64,000 bases of DNA from Crotalaria pallida (taxonomy: Eukaryota > Streptophyta > Magnoliopsida > Fabales > Fabaceae): positions 160,837,501 through 160,901,500 of the forward strand of contig CM075651.1 in NCBI GenBank assembly GCA_037953625.1. Reading direction: 5' to 3'. Below are positions 10,673-22,767 of the stretch, one piece after another. A program made the position numbers and the translations under genes. The notes under the pieces were generated by a model. The model was not told the origin of the DNA and ran no database searches. It was given only the letters and a program-made list of their open reading frames with translations. The number at the start of each line of letters is the position of its first letter. The stretch's first letter is position 1.

Positions 10673-10690
10673 CCCCCCCCCCCCCCCCCC
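10673..10690. repeat. Poly-C tract
   Basis: Eighteen C residues followed by TCCCC, directly at the outer edge of the tandem promoter duplication. Its exact length may be a sequencing uncertainty. Confidence 0.85.
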
Positions 10691-11369
10691 TCCCCTTGAA
10701 GATTATTGTCGCGGAAAAAAACCACGAAATTAATATATGAAAATCGTCATATTGTCGCGCGAAATTGGAATTGGAATTGAGTTTGAATTATGATTCTATG
10801 TTTGGATTGAATAAAGAATTAAAATGTAGAATTGGAATTCCAAATTCAATATCTAATTTCATTGTTTGGGCATAAGATGTAGAATTCAAAAAATTAAATT
10901 AATTATATTCTATTGTTTGTGCCTCGTGTCGTCACCATTTGTGTAGGTTGCAACATCAACCTTTTTTGTGTGTCACAACCATCGCTTATGTTATGGAGAC
11001 ATTGTGGTAGTTTGCTACCAAGAATCATATGTTATAGTGGTGGTGGATAATGGAGGGATGGGAAAAGAGAGTAATGAATATGAGAAAATTCCTAAAGTGA
11101 AGAAGAGTGAAAGATGAAACATTGAAATTGACTAGAAATGGCAAAAAACCCCGGCCCGGTCAAGCCGGCCTAATAATTAATGACAAATCCTAGAAATTGG
11201 AAACTTTAAATTATGATTCGGTGATCAATGCAAAATGCATTAATTTAATTATTTAATAATTAATTAATGTATTAAACAAACCATTAAATACATTTTTCCT
11301 TAATTTTTTGAATTTCCCAATTTTACCATTCTTAACCATACTAATGCTCACCAAAAGCTAAATAATGTA

Positions 11370-11643
11370 CTCCCTCCGGTCCTATTTATAAGTCACATTT
11401 TAGAAGAATTCTTTGGTCCTATTTATAAGTCACTTTGTATTTTCTAGGAGGCATTTATTACTATTTTCTCTTATTTGCCCTTTGCTCATTAATGTGAAGT
11501 AATACAATGTGAAATTCTCAATGCAAGTTAAGAGGGTAAGATTGTAATGTTGAAGTATTTTTTTAAAGTTTCAAGAAACTTAACTACCCTCCTTGGTCCA
11601 TGTGATATGGTTAAGTATGCCCTATAAATAAGACCAGAGGGAG
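11370..11643. mobile_element. Stowaway-like MITE
   Basis: CTCCCTCCGGTCCTATTTAT at the left is mirrored by ATAAATAAGACCAGAGGGAG at the right, flanked by TA (11368-11369 and 11644-11645). It shares its interior with the copy at 42799-43072, which is in the opposite orientation. Confidence 0.87.
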
Positions 11644-11698
11644 TACTTATTAGCTTCAAGATGATCATGAATTTCAAGAATGAATTTGATATTGAATA

Positions 11699-11954
11699 CT
11701 CCTCCATCCCTGTATATGATCCTTTTGGAAAACTTAAGGTCTATTAAAAAAGTTGGTTAATCTAATTAATGGTATTGGAAATATGAATATTTGATATGTA
11801 TTTTCAAAATTACCCCTATTAATATTATTGGGAATATAATAAAAAAAATGTTTGTGAAAAGAAATAACTAATGATTATTGAAAATTAATATGATCTTACA
11901 AATAGAGACAAAATAAAAATGTCAAAAAAATCTTATATTCAAGAAGAGATGAAG
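11699..11954. mobile_element. Decayed Stowaway-like MITE
   Basis: Begins CTCCTCCATCCCTGTATATG and ends GAAGAGATGAAG between TA dinucleotides. Its interior is a reversed relative of the MITE at 61-333 (shared 'gtcaa..attttattttgtc' region). It lies only about 55 bp from the previous MITE. Confidence 0.65.
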
Positions 11955-11974
11955 TATAACATAATTAGAAAAGC

Positions 11975-12150
11975 CTATTTGCACCATTGGTCCAATAGTG
12001 GTTACCTAAGCCCCTATGAATTTGATCCGAGTACTAATAATCTCGAATTTGAATCCTAGGAGTACTAGGGAGGGAACTAGTAGCTACCATCTCCGAGGAA
12101 TTAATCACAACCATAAAAGAAACCATAGATACCCTGAGTCTAAACCAACT
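11975..12150 (+). mobile_element. Weak SINE candidate
   Basis: TGGTCCAATAGTGG resembles an A box and GAATTTGAATCCTAGG a B box about 50 bp later. No target duplication was found. Confidence 0.3.
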
Positions 12151-12539
12151 TTTTTATAATTTTGCTATTTATTACCTTAAGATTAATGTATAAGAAACCT
12201 GAAAGTGTAAAATTTATATTGGAAAACTAAAATTTAACTCTCAAATATCAATTAGCATCATTTATGTTGACTTTCCACTTCAAAATCCAATTAATTGGCA
12301 GCAATAATTTAAGATATCATCTTACCAAAATTTTGAATCACCACAACCATTAAAATACCACCTATGACCTATCTTAACTTGAACTTAAAGCACAAACACA
12401 TGCACCAAATCCCTCCCCCCACAACATACAAATAAAAGGGGGAATTTCAAAAAGAAAAGGAAAAGTTGAAATTCATCTAAGGGGCGGAATTGCAGAGGCA
12501 TCAGATTTTACTCTCTTTTTTTTTTCCTTTCTTTCTTAC

Positions 12540-15500
12540 TTACTTTCCCTTCCCTCCCATTCCTTTTCTTCTTTTGCCATTATTTCTACCACCAGATTTT
12601 TTACCCTTTGGTGACTTGCTCTTCATATATGATATTCTGTTTGCTTTTTGCTGCCTCTCCTTTCGGATTTGATCCATATCTTTGATTTCTGAACGCACAT
12701 GAGAATTGGCCATTGAATTCTGCTTCTTGCTTCCTTTAAAATTTCTTTGACCTCCACGGTAAGATCCTCCTGCATATTGAAACAAACATAATCAACTAAA
12801 CGAATTTGGAAAGTTTCAGCGTTCAGCTTTAATGCTACAGAGCTTTGACATTACCAATCAGCACACGAAGCTATATGTACAGAGAAATGGAGAAACTTTA
12901 CAAACATGATAGAAAATGTAACATTTATGAAAATAAATTCAGGATTTTGTTGAAATGGATCTGGTTTTTAATTAACGTATAGAAGACCAATGAAGAGTGG
13001 AGTCTGAAGATCATGCAGCAATTCCACTAATAAGGTATAGTAGCCCAGTGCAGCTGTGACCGGCCTTATAAGACAATCATTCGTCTGTTTCTTCTTTTTT
13101 TTTCCTTTTTCTTGAATGCCTTTTAGCAGCAGCAAGGTAAATCCAATTGTTGGTTATAAAAATTGATTTCTAATCTAAGTTACTGCTCAACAGTTATTAT
13201 ACAATGTGAGACCAGTTTAGATGCATACCGAACATGCACAATTTTTACTTGAAAAGCTAAGCAAACTATCTAAGTTAATAAATACGAAAAGCATTGGATC
13301 CTTGTATAACTTCATTGGATTTATATCTTTCATTGAATATATTAAGCTTTTCCCTTATTCCAAAGAAACCGAAACATTTATAAGTCTGGGAAACAAGAGA
13401 AGAGAATCCATGCAGTCTTCAACAAATAAATTGGATGTTTTTTATGTTCCCAAGATGTTGAATGCACTTTTCCATTTAATTCTTTCATTATAAAGATACA
13501 GGCAAACCACATAAAAATTGAAGGAGCAGCAAGTACTACCTGACAAACTCGTAGATTCATGAGCATCACCATCATTATTTATTCCCTTGAGAGATATCTT
13601 ACTGTGTGAGCGTTCTTTCCACCTCTTATATATACCCGTTTTGGTGGCCTTCGTTTTTGCACCACTCTCTGTCTTTATCTACATTCATTCAACAAGAATA
13701 TGATTTGATGAGCTAATTCCATAGGAAGGAAAATAAAGAATCTCTATCTTGCGCTACAAGCACAAACATGACCAAATAAATAATGTACCTTTCCATTCGC
13801 TGCAACACGGTCACCGTTGTTTAACTTGATGTACTTTTTACTCCTCTGACACCAAAAGGGTTATGAGATAAAAGATAAGTTTTCCATAAGATTTTAACAA
13901 TAACTGTTCTTTTTCTAATGTTCAACTTCAACCATGACTTTTCAGAATTACCTTATCCCAGTGATACACAGATTTTTGTTTCTTAATGCTAGCACCATCA
14001 TCTGCAACTAGATCTAGGACAGCTGCTTCCAATCTAAAATATCACATCAGTAGCAACAAACAAACACAAGTAAGTAAAACTGAATCATCCATGTTGAATG
14101 TCACAATATATGAATATAACAACATACAAGCAAAGACAGAACAAAAAAGGGTAAACATAATCACCCATCAATTTTACAAATAATGAGGAGCAATTAGTAA
14201 TAAATCAAGTACATATATACCTATTTGAACCAAATTCTTCACTAGCTTTTACTGAAAGGCCTGCCTCCGTGTGCTGACAGCGAAAGCAAAATACAAGTTA
14301 TATGGGTAGCCAAATTTTTTGTTTCAAAAGCAATAACCACCATTGTAAGATGCCATATTACATATTGGATATCTATATGATTTACTTTTGTAATCCAGAT
14401 AAATATAAAGAATAGAAATACAGATAATGACTGACTTGATTTTTAGGAATTGAACTAATGTAGTAATCCTCATCCTTGAAACTCTCTGGCTTTCTCTTAG
14501 TACCACGTGCTGCTGAAACCAAAGGAAACAAAATCAGAAATCAATTATCAATTTTTTCCCTCAAAACCCTAAAATTGAACCCTGGTAAAAGAAAACCACC
14601 CTGAGCTTCACCATCACTTTTAACCTCGGAAATTCTTACAAAGATCCTATCTTAACTGTCAACAAATAGAGATCATAAGGTTGACGCATATTTCAAACAA
14701 AATGAACTTATTAGACTATTGTAAAGGTTTTTTTTTTTTTTTGAAGGAATTAGAGTATTAGACTATTGTAAAGAGAACAAGAAAATTAGGAAATCTGTGG
14801 CTATAACTTATGATATTCACATTACCCCTCTTTCGGCAAAACACTTTAAAAATTATTACACTCAAGATTATGTTAATAGAAAATTATATATCAAGTCAAG
14901 CAGACAAGGTCTCCAACTTCTAGATAATGAATTTTAAGGAAGTGCTATTAAGTGAGTACCCCTAAGAGGAAACTAGGGCCAAATCAATATAGTTAAGCAA
15001 GCAAATAGCAGTTTAGCACAACCATAAGACAGGTTTGCTAGCCTTGTTTATATATTAATCATATTTAATATTAACTGCCAGTAAGTACCCTTTTCCTCTC
15101 TTTCTAGAATTTCTCTTTTGCTAAAGCCTATGACAAGTACTTGAAGTTGATGTTCAAAGAGGCCAGCTTATCCACAATTTTACGCCCTATGTTGAACTAG
15201 AAATTAAATTGAGATTAACAAATAGGATACAATCAGATTGAAGACTAAATAAATAATAGCATAAGCAACAATTTAAAACAATAAAAAAATGGCAACATGA
15301 CACAGATAATTACACTTCCCAAACCAAAACAATTACTAAAAATTTAAAGAAAGTCTGATGACTATATAAAGGGAACAAAACCTTTTCTCCCTTTCTCCGA
15401 GGAAGGAATGATTTCTGATTGACTTTCCTCCTGCAAGCAGAAAACAATATATATCCTCAATAATTGAATACACGGAAAAGAAAATGCAGAAATAAATTTA

Positions 15501-18500
15501 CTACATTTTTTCTTATCAGTCGGTTTTTATCATCGAAATACAGTAGGTTATTAAAAACTAGAATTGCCCGAATTTGAACCAATGCAATGGCCACATACCT
15601 TTTCCTTTTCCATATTACTCTTAGAATTCTGTTCATGAACCAAATTTATAATATTCTCATGAATGGCTCTTTTCCTTTTCATCACATCAACCCATTGGCC
15701 AGAAGGTCCCTGCAATTAAGCATCATTTTAAATGCAAAAAGGAAAGAAAACTACGAAACCACGTACATCTTAACAGATATTTCTAGAGGTTTTCAAAAGG
15801 GCAAGCAGGCAAACTCCTGCAGGATATATCAGGGAACAGGAATGAGGACAACAACATCAATATACATATCACAACACAATGCAACCATGAATACAACAAA
15901 CCAAAAGTCAAACCACAAGGACAAGATAGGTAATAGATATGAAAGAATGAAACAATGACATCATAATAAAATCTAATGTCTAACGAGTATATTAAGTTAA
16001 TGTTATAAACAGAGCACATATAAATTTTCATATCCGAATGAGAAAATTATCTCCAAGAAATGCTTTTGGGAAATGTCCAAGGCAAGTCTTGCATTGCACG
16101 TATTGAAGTGCTCTTTGTGAAAAGCCATCAAGATATTTCTGAGTTATCTTAACTATCACAGACATACAAGCATGCTTATAAAATGCCATCCTCATATCAA
16201 CTATAATGTTTTGTTTAAAACTTTTGGAGCACGGGAAAACATAGATAAGAGAAGAGTTGAGGATTAATTCTAAGCACATTTTTTAAAAATCAGTATTTTA
16301 CAACTTGTGATGAAGAGCACATAATAAAACTTAATGCAACATAGTTCTAGAAATTAAACTATCAATTAATGACCACAATAACGTACATTGCTCTTTATAC
16401 TCCACAAGACAAAATATCAATAAATGTTGCATCTTCACTTCATAATAAGCTTACAGTACATTGTATGTATCATTTTCAGGCAAAGGAAAACAGGCTTTCT
16501 ACTCAGCATTTTTTGTTTAGAGGGAGGGGAAAAGCAAAGGCCACCTATGTGCTAGAGTGAAAGGAGAAAACGACAATGAAGGATTTACAAATACTTTCTG
16601 TATTAAAGAATAAGAATGGGAAACCAGAGTCCATCGAAATCCTAATATATTAAAATGGAAAATGTTGGGTAGAATAAGAGAAGCATGGATTTTAATCATC
16701 AGGAGGCCAGCATGAAAACTTCATTCCAGATATCAAACAAAACAGTAAAACTATAGAATTAGAGCAAGGTATGGAATTCTAGAATGAACAAAATATGGCA
16801 TAATGTCGGTGAAAGTAGAGACTCACCTGCAAATGCTTTGATTTAGCAGCCTCCCCTTCAGCTTCCAAAATGGTCTGCTTTGGCCTGATATTGAATGATT
16901 AAAGTTATGCAACTATACAATCTGCCAAGAGAAGGTACTTAGAAAAGATTACAGCATTTGAAATTGTAGATAATGTTGCACACACCTAAACTTTTTCAAA
17001 TGCTCCGAAAACGCAAGTGCCATTAACTCCCCTGTTTCCAATGCATTTTTGAAAATTGGATGCAGCCCTTCGCGGGGCAAATCCTTCACTCTTTTAATGG
17101 ACTCCTTCGAGGGCAAGGGTTTTGTTTTTGAATACAAACGAAATGCATTTGTACAGGTTCTCTGCAATGATTCCAGCTCCGCAGAAGTATCAATAATTTG
17201 CCTAACTCTGTCTGAAACAAGGTCAATGACTGTTTGAGGGAAACGACCGTAAATGGTTTCTCCATTAGCTATTGCCTGGTCAATTTTTGACTTGACTCCC
17301 TCCATATTTTGGAAGACCTCTTCTTCAGTGGGAGCAGCTTTGATTGGTTTGGATAGAAACAAATGAAGATCCAAAAGGGATGCCATATCCTCCGAAGTGA
17401 CGAAAGAATAGGCAGTACCAGTACGACCAGCCCTTGCAACCCTCCCAACTCGATGAACAAATATTTTGGGCTTTGGAGGAAAGTCCCAATTGATAACATT
17501 ATCAAGTAATGGAATGTCAATGCCCCGAGCTGCAACATCTGTCACAATCAACAACATTGTCTTTCTTGCCCTAAACCTTGATACATGGATCTTGCGAGCA
17601 TCTTGATCCATGTCACCATAACATACAGACGGCTCGATACCCTCTTCCCTACACAGTAAGTTGAGAAACTCGACATGATGTTTTGTGGATACAAAAATCA
17701 ATGTCTGCTCATTAGAACCAATATGTTCCCTAATCAAATAGAGCAACGCTGCATACTTCTCTTCGTGCCTCAAAGTGAAAAATACAAGCTTCAAGTCGGG
17801 GCTAATTTTAGTATCCAAATCAAGGCGCACAAGCTGGGGGTCTCGCAAACCGGCCTTAGCAAATTCAGCAAGTGCGCTGGGTAGCGTGGCACTGAAAAGC
17901 AAGGTCTGACGGTTTTCACCAAGCTGAGTGAGAATCTGATGCAACTGCTCAGCAAAACCCATTCCGAATAGAGAATCGGCCTCGTCGAAAACAACATACT
18001 CGACGGTACGCAAGGACATGTCGTCAACCTCAGACAAATGGTGCATGAGCCTACCAGGGGTGGCAATTATAATGTCTGGACTCTGAGATAACTCCTCAAA
18101 CTGGCCTTCCATACTATCCCCACCAACTAACAAACTCACACGAAGGTCTGAAAAATCATTGAAAAAATAGGATAAATAAAGAGATGAAAAAAATCAAGGG
18201 GAAATTACATTGATCTCCCATGAGGTAAGGATTAATTATACTTGACACGTCTCTTGTCTCAAAAGCTATAATGACCCCTTCTGAGATTTTAAGACCCATT
18301 TGTTTAAACTTAAAATACAAGTGATTGAATTTGACAAAACTGTGTCACTTTGATCCTCAACATTGCAAAGTGGTTTCACTTTCGCCCTTGAGATTTCGAT
18401 AATTCCTCTTTAGTCTTGATACTGTAAAATGTTACTCATGTTAGTCTCTAGAAAGTGATTGAGTTTAATTCCTTTAATTCCTCTTTCATTTTAATCCCTA

Positions 18501-19237
18501 ATTTATAAACATTTAATTCAATTTAATCCCTGGTATTACTAATTTTATTTCATTCACATCTTTGGCTGCTAACAACTTGCGTGGGACTAAGGTGAGTAAT
18601 GTGTTACAATCTCATAGACTAAAGAGGAATTTCCAAAATCTCAAAGACGAAAGTGAAACCACCTTGCTTTATGTGCTGACTACTGAGCCGTTTTTATATC
18701 TCATCTATGACACTCTATCATTATAATCTAAAGCCACTCCCGAGTAGAATACAAAGAAAATCTAAAATCTAATTATTCTTTCCGATTATTCGAAATTTCA
18801 CTATTATTATGAAATTGAGAATTTGATATATGAGAGGGAAAGAAGCAGAGTGAGTGAGTGAGTGTACCAGTGAAATGGCCAAGCTCCTGAGTGAACTTGA
18901 GGGTCTGGAGGGCTAAGTCTCTGGTAGGGGAAAGGATGAGGGCTCTGACACCGCCCTGAGGGAGATGCTGATCCAGCCTCTGAAGCATAGGGACAAGGAA
19001 GGCGGCGGTCTTGCCAGAGCCGGTGCGAGCCATGGCGACGACGTCGGAGCCGGAGAGGATGAGAGGCATGGTCTTCCTCTGGATGGGAGTGGGGACCTTG
19101 TAACCCTTGCGACGGATACCTTTGAACACATTGGGGCTCAGACCTAGAGACTCGAACCCACCTGACTTTGACTTCCTTGCTTTCGCCGCTGCTTTCTTCT
19201 GCTTCTCTTCCCTCTTTCTCTCTCCTCCTCCTCCCAT
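12540..19237 (-). CDS. RH29: DEAD-box ATP-dependent RNA helicase, DBP10/DDX54 type (RH29-like)
   Basis: Predicted 795-residue nucleolar helicase for large ribosomal subunit assembly. Eleven exons on the minus strand: 19237-18868, 18147-16986, 16884-16827, 15709-15599, 15430-15382, 14512-14436, 14273-14221, 14033-13952, 13845-13789, 13678-13540, 12769-12540. All junctions are GT-AG and the lengths sum to 2388 nt in frame. In order: Q motif (GFESLGLSPNVF..PTPIQ), motif I ARTGSGKT, Ia PTRDLA, Ib TPGR, II DEAD, III SAT, V TDVAARGIDIP, VI HRVGRVARAGRTG. The C-terminal half has the DBP10CT-type region (GPSGQWVDVMKRKR, YHWDK, KKYIKLNNGDRV) and ends in a basic Gly/Lys tail. The order and wording follow Arabidopsis RH29. 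The ATG at 19237 is the first in frame. Intron 1 (18148-18867) holds a MITE. No damage seen; it should be functional. Confidence 0.96.
18366..18673. mobile_element. MITE with about 80-bp terminal inverted repeats in helicase intron 1
   Basis: CAAAGTGGTTTCACTTTCGC..CCTCTTTAGTCT on the left is mirrored by AGACTAAAGAGG..GACGAAAGTGAAACCACCTTG on the right (about 18590-18673). It lies wholly inside an intron and does not touch the splice sites. The superfamily is not certain. Confidence 0.75.
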
Positions 19238-20139
19238 TCCTTCCCTACGAACCAACCCAACTAACAAAATTCGGAGTTGTAGAGTTGGTTGGTTGCGCCG
19301 CGCTACTTGGAAGTTGGAAGTTGGAAGTTGGAAGTTCTCACGATTCGGCTTCTCTTTTTTTTGTGAACAAAAGAAAGAGCAATGGAGGCACTGTGGGTGC
19401 TGGTGGGCTGTTGCGGCCCAATAAGACCAAATTACTGTGCTTCTTTTGCTCGCAAGTGTTTATCTTATGGGAAATTCTATTTACACCCTAATTTTTCTAT
19501 TTGCACCCATTTATTTTACAAATTTTATACCAAGGGATGAAAAAGAGGAAGGAGATGAAGAAGAAGGTTGATGTGAGGAAAATTTAGGAAGTTTATACAA
19601 AATTTGTAAACTAATCGGGTGCAAATAAAAAAATTTGGATGCAAATAGAATTTTCCTTATCTTATATGAGTTTAAAATATCATGACTTTTATTAAGTGAA
19701 AGTATTCTAGTATCGTGAACTAACTTATTTATCCGCATCTATTCTTTAAAATGCAATTTTTTTTGCTTATTTTCATTATATCCAAGCGGTGATTGAGTGG
19801 TCCTTACTCTTTTGACAATGTATTCGGGCCATACGTCTTGCTTCCGGGTAATAATCTAGCATTAACATTATAACATCGTTAATCCGTATCATAAAAATTC
19901 AACAAAGTTTCACATTGATTCTCGACAATTTAACACAACCTTTGCCTTTTATCTGAGTTTAAGATCAATTATGTATAGCAAAATCACAACATAGACATAT
20001 TTTTTTTATCAATTTTTTGAAGACATATAAATTTCAATTCATTAGTCGATTGTTGAATTTTACAATGCAAATAATTATAAGATTATGTTAAGAGATGAGG
20101 ATAAAAAATTTAAATAAAGTAAATATGCAAAAAAAAGCT

Positions 20140-20661
20140 AAAATCACAGTTTTTAAAATATTCCATTCATATTTTTTTCAATACAATATTATTTTAAAAA
20201 ATTCTTATTATCAACAATTAGGTTGACATTAAGAAAATCCTAATATTACTTTTAACAACCGATCTTGCGACATCAAGTTGTCAACGCGGGCATCGAGTTT
20301 TTTTTTTTTCCAGTAACCCTTTAGAGCAGAGCGTCTTTCCTATCTCTCCATGCTAGTCTCTTAGATAGCAAGTCAAAGGAGTGTTGTTCGAATTCTACAT
20401 CATCCTCCGTCGCTGTCTGGAACGAGAATTCATTAATTTTCATCCTCCCTTAGCCGATTGCTCACTATCAACCACTTAATCCGTCTCAGACATCTGATCC
20501 TCCTTGATAACCAGACTAACCACTTCAGGTTGCACAATAGAGATCGAGATAGCCTCGTAAAATCACAGTTTTTAAAATATTACATTCATATTTTTTTTCA
20601 ATACAATATTATTTTTAAAAAATCTTATTATCAACAATTAGGTTGACATTAAGAAAATCCT
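20140..20661. repeat. 102-bp direct repeats bracketing a 317-bp segment
   Basis: The phrase from 'aaaatcacagtttttaaaat' to 'gacattaagaaaatcct' occurs at 20140-20241 and again at 20559-20661, near-identical and in the same direction. The bracketed DNA (20242-20558) has a GTTCGAATTCT word resembling a pol III B box. The origin is unknown: a tandem segmental duplication or a very small LTR-like element. Confidence 0.75.
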
Positions 20662-21654
20662 TATAATGTGAAAAACTTAAACAAGTAAAGAGATAAGAGA
20701 AAATAAATGCTCATCCAACGTGGGACAAACGAATGAGGGGTTTTCAATGTTGGACACTTCTTGATTGACACTTATGAAGCTTGGGTACTCCTATCTAGAT
20801 GTCGTACGCATATCAGGTACGTACCCGTACTCGATAGTTCTCGGGTACGCCTGGGTATGTACGTACCGAATACGTAACCGAACAAAAAAAATTGAGTACT
20901 TGAATGGGTATGTATGGATACTTGAATGGGTACGCACCCACCATGTGGTACTTGAATTGAGTTTTTTTTTTCAATTTTTTTCAATTATCTTTTCACCATC
21001 TCTCATTTTAACCCTAAAAAACACTCTCAAGTCTCAAATCTCTTTCTCCTCTCATCGGCTTGATCCCCTCGTCCCTCACTGTACTTGACCCCATCCACCG
21101 CTCGTTGTGTTTGACCCCCTCTGCTCCTCGCGATGCCCCTTATTATGCTTTTCATCCTTTATCAGTTTGGTACAGCCCTCTAAATTGTCTCTCATGTCTC
21201 TGTTTTGTTCTCTCACTAATTGTTACTTCAGTTTTTCATATTCTATAAAAATTTCTCTATTTTTTTTCTTTGTTGTGATGGAATAGTGAATATTATCTTG
21301 ATTTAGAACAATGAAAGTGGTTTGGTGCTCTTATTTTGTTTTTATTTTTTTTTGCACACCAAGTGTTTAAACTAGTTTAGGAATTCAAATTCTCTTTTTT
21401 TTTTTTTTTCTATTATGCACATCTTTCTTTCTTTTTCCTATTTTATGCTATTTTTGGATGTTTTTGATTTTTTATTAGTTGTTACAAAGTGCAAACATTA
21501 TAAGTTGTGTGGTAGGAAATTATTAATTCATATAAATTTCAACTTATTGATTCTACTTTTATTTTTGCATTTTTTTATTTTTTAAATTTATATATAATTA
21601 TATTAATAAAATAAATATATATAAGAACATACCCTCTAGTTTAGATTTAATAAT

Positions 21655-21970
21655 AAGGCTTAACTGTTAATTTGATTTTTATCTTATTTTTTATTATAAA
21701 TTGTTCTTCACCTTTTTGTATTATATTGGTTTTCCGTGTTTCTTTTACCTATTAATTTTGTTTTCGAGTCCAATATGGACAATATATATGCACACGTATT
21801 ATTTCTCTCTCCAACGATACAATTATGAACTAATATGATATCGACATGTAGGATAAATAGTGATTCAAAGACCAATTTAATAACGAAAAAATATGAGAGA
21901 ATAATATGATACCAAAAAATCATGAGAAACTAATTTAATAAAAAAAAGATAAGATACCAAATTCAATTTA
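21655..21970. mobile_element. Probable MITE with degenerate long inverted repeats
   Basis: 'ggcttaactgttaatttgat' with following 'cttattttt' on the left is loosely mirrored near 21935-21970 ('agataagataccaaattcaatt'). The pairing is imperfect, so this is tentative. Confidence 0.4.
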
Positions 21971-22767
21971 AATAATCATTTTTCTCACAAACAACTTAAT
22001 GTTGCAGACTTCATGAAAGTATTTGAAATCTTGAACAGTATAAATCAAGTTTTTATTTTGACAACCAAAATAAAAATTATCGGGCTTTAAAATATATTTC
22101 AACCAATGAATATTACAAGGGATTTAGTTTTTCACCCCTTTTTAATACTTTATTTCCAAAAAAATGTTTTTTTTTCTTAAATACTATCATGTGTGTGTAT
22201 ATATATTTATGCTTCCTATGATAAGGCATAGTGTACTAATCTTAAAATTACACGTATACACTAATGCCTTGAATCACTAATATTTTTGCCTTAAAGGGAA
22301 AATTGGTTTGGTTGGTCCCATTGTGATTCTCCCTTTCGGTTTTCTTTAATACTTTACCACTTAGCTGACACCAAGTTTGCTTAGATAAAGAAAGAAAAAC
22401 AAGAATCCTTGATCCTATACCCCACAAATATCACTACAGCAAGATCATCATCCTACTCATGTTATTATGTTATTAATTCACATATTTGGGAGGTTTTAAT
22501 TTTAATACTAAATACCTGGTTTGCCATTTTCATATCTCCCAAATGCAGTAAACACATCCAACCCATTTAAAATTGGTTCCTCTTTTTATTTTTTATTAAA
22601 AGCCAGCCTCCCTTCCCTCAAATCAAATGCACAATCATTTCCAATGACCAGGTTCAGGTGTGCAATGTTGGCTCTCTCCAAATTTAATTTTATCTGCAAT
22701 CTACATTGTGTGTATGTATTAAATTTGCATGGTATGTTTGTGTGACAGAAAAGCAGCAGGAATAGTG

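Larger units (their letters stand above)
10700..12539. other. Intergenic tract with two MITEs
   Basis: No gene seen. It contains Stowaway-like MITEs at 11370-11643 and 11699-11954 and a weak SINE candidate at about 11975-12150. The part next to 12540 is presumably the 3' untranslated region of the helicase gene. Confidence 0.5.
19238..22767. other. Intergenic region between helicase and bromodomain gene
   Basis: No gene supported. The first few hundred bases hold the helicase promoter and leader. Further on are a 102-bp direct repeat pair (20140-20241, 20559-20661), a block rich in 'gggtac'-like words (20790-20940), and an inverted-repeat region at about 21655-21970. Short frames at 20765 and 21060 have no recognisable domain. 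Confidence 0.5.

Noticed and set aside
22729..22767. Alternative start of the bromodomain protein
   Set aside because: In frame, but it spans a GTGACAG acceptor-like site; kept only as an alternative.
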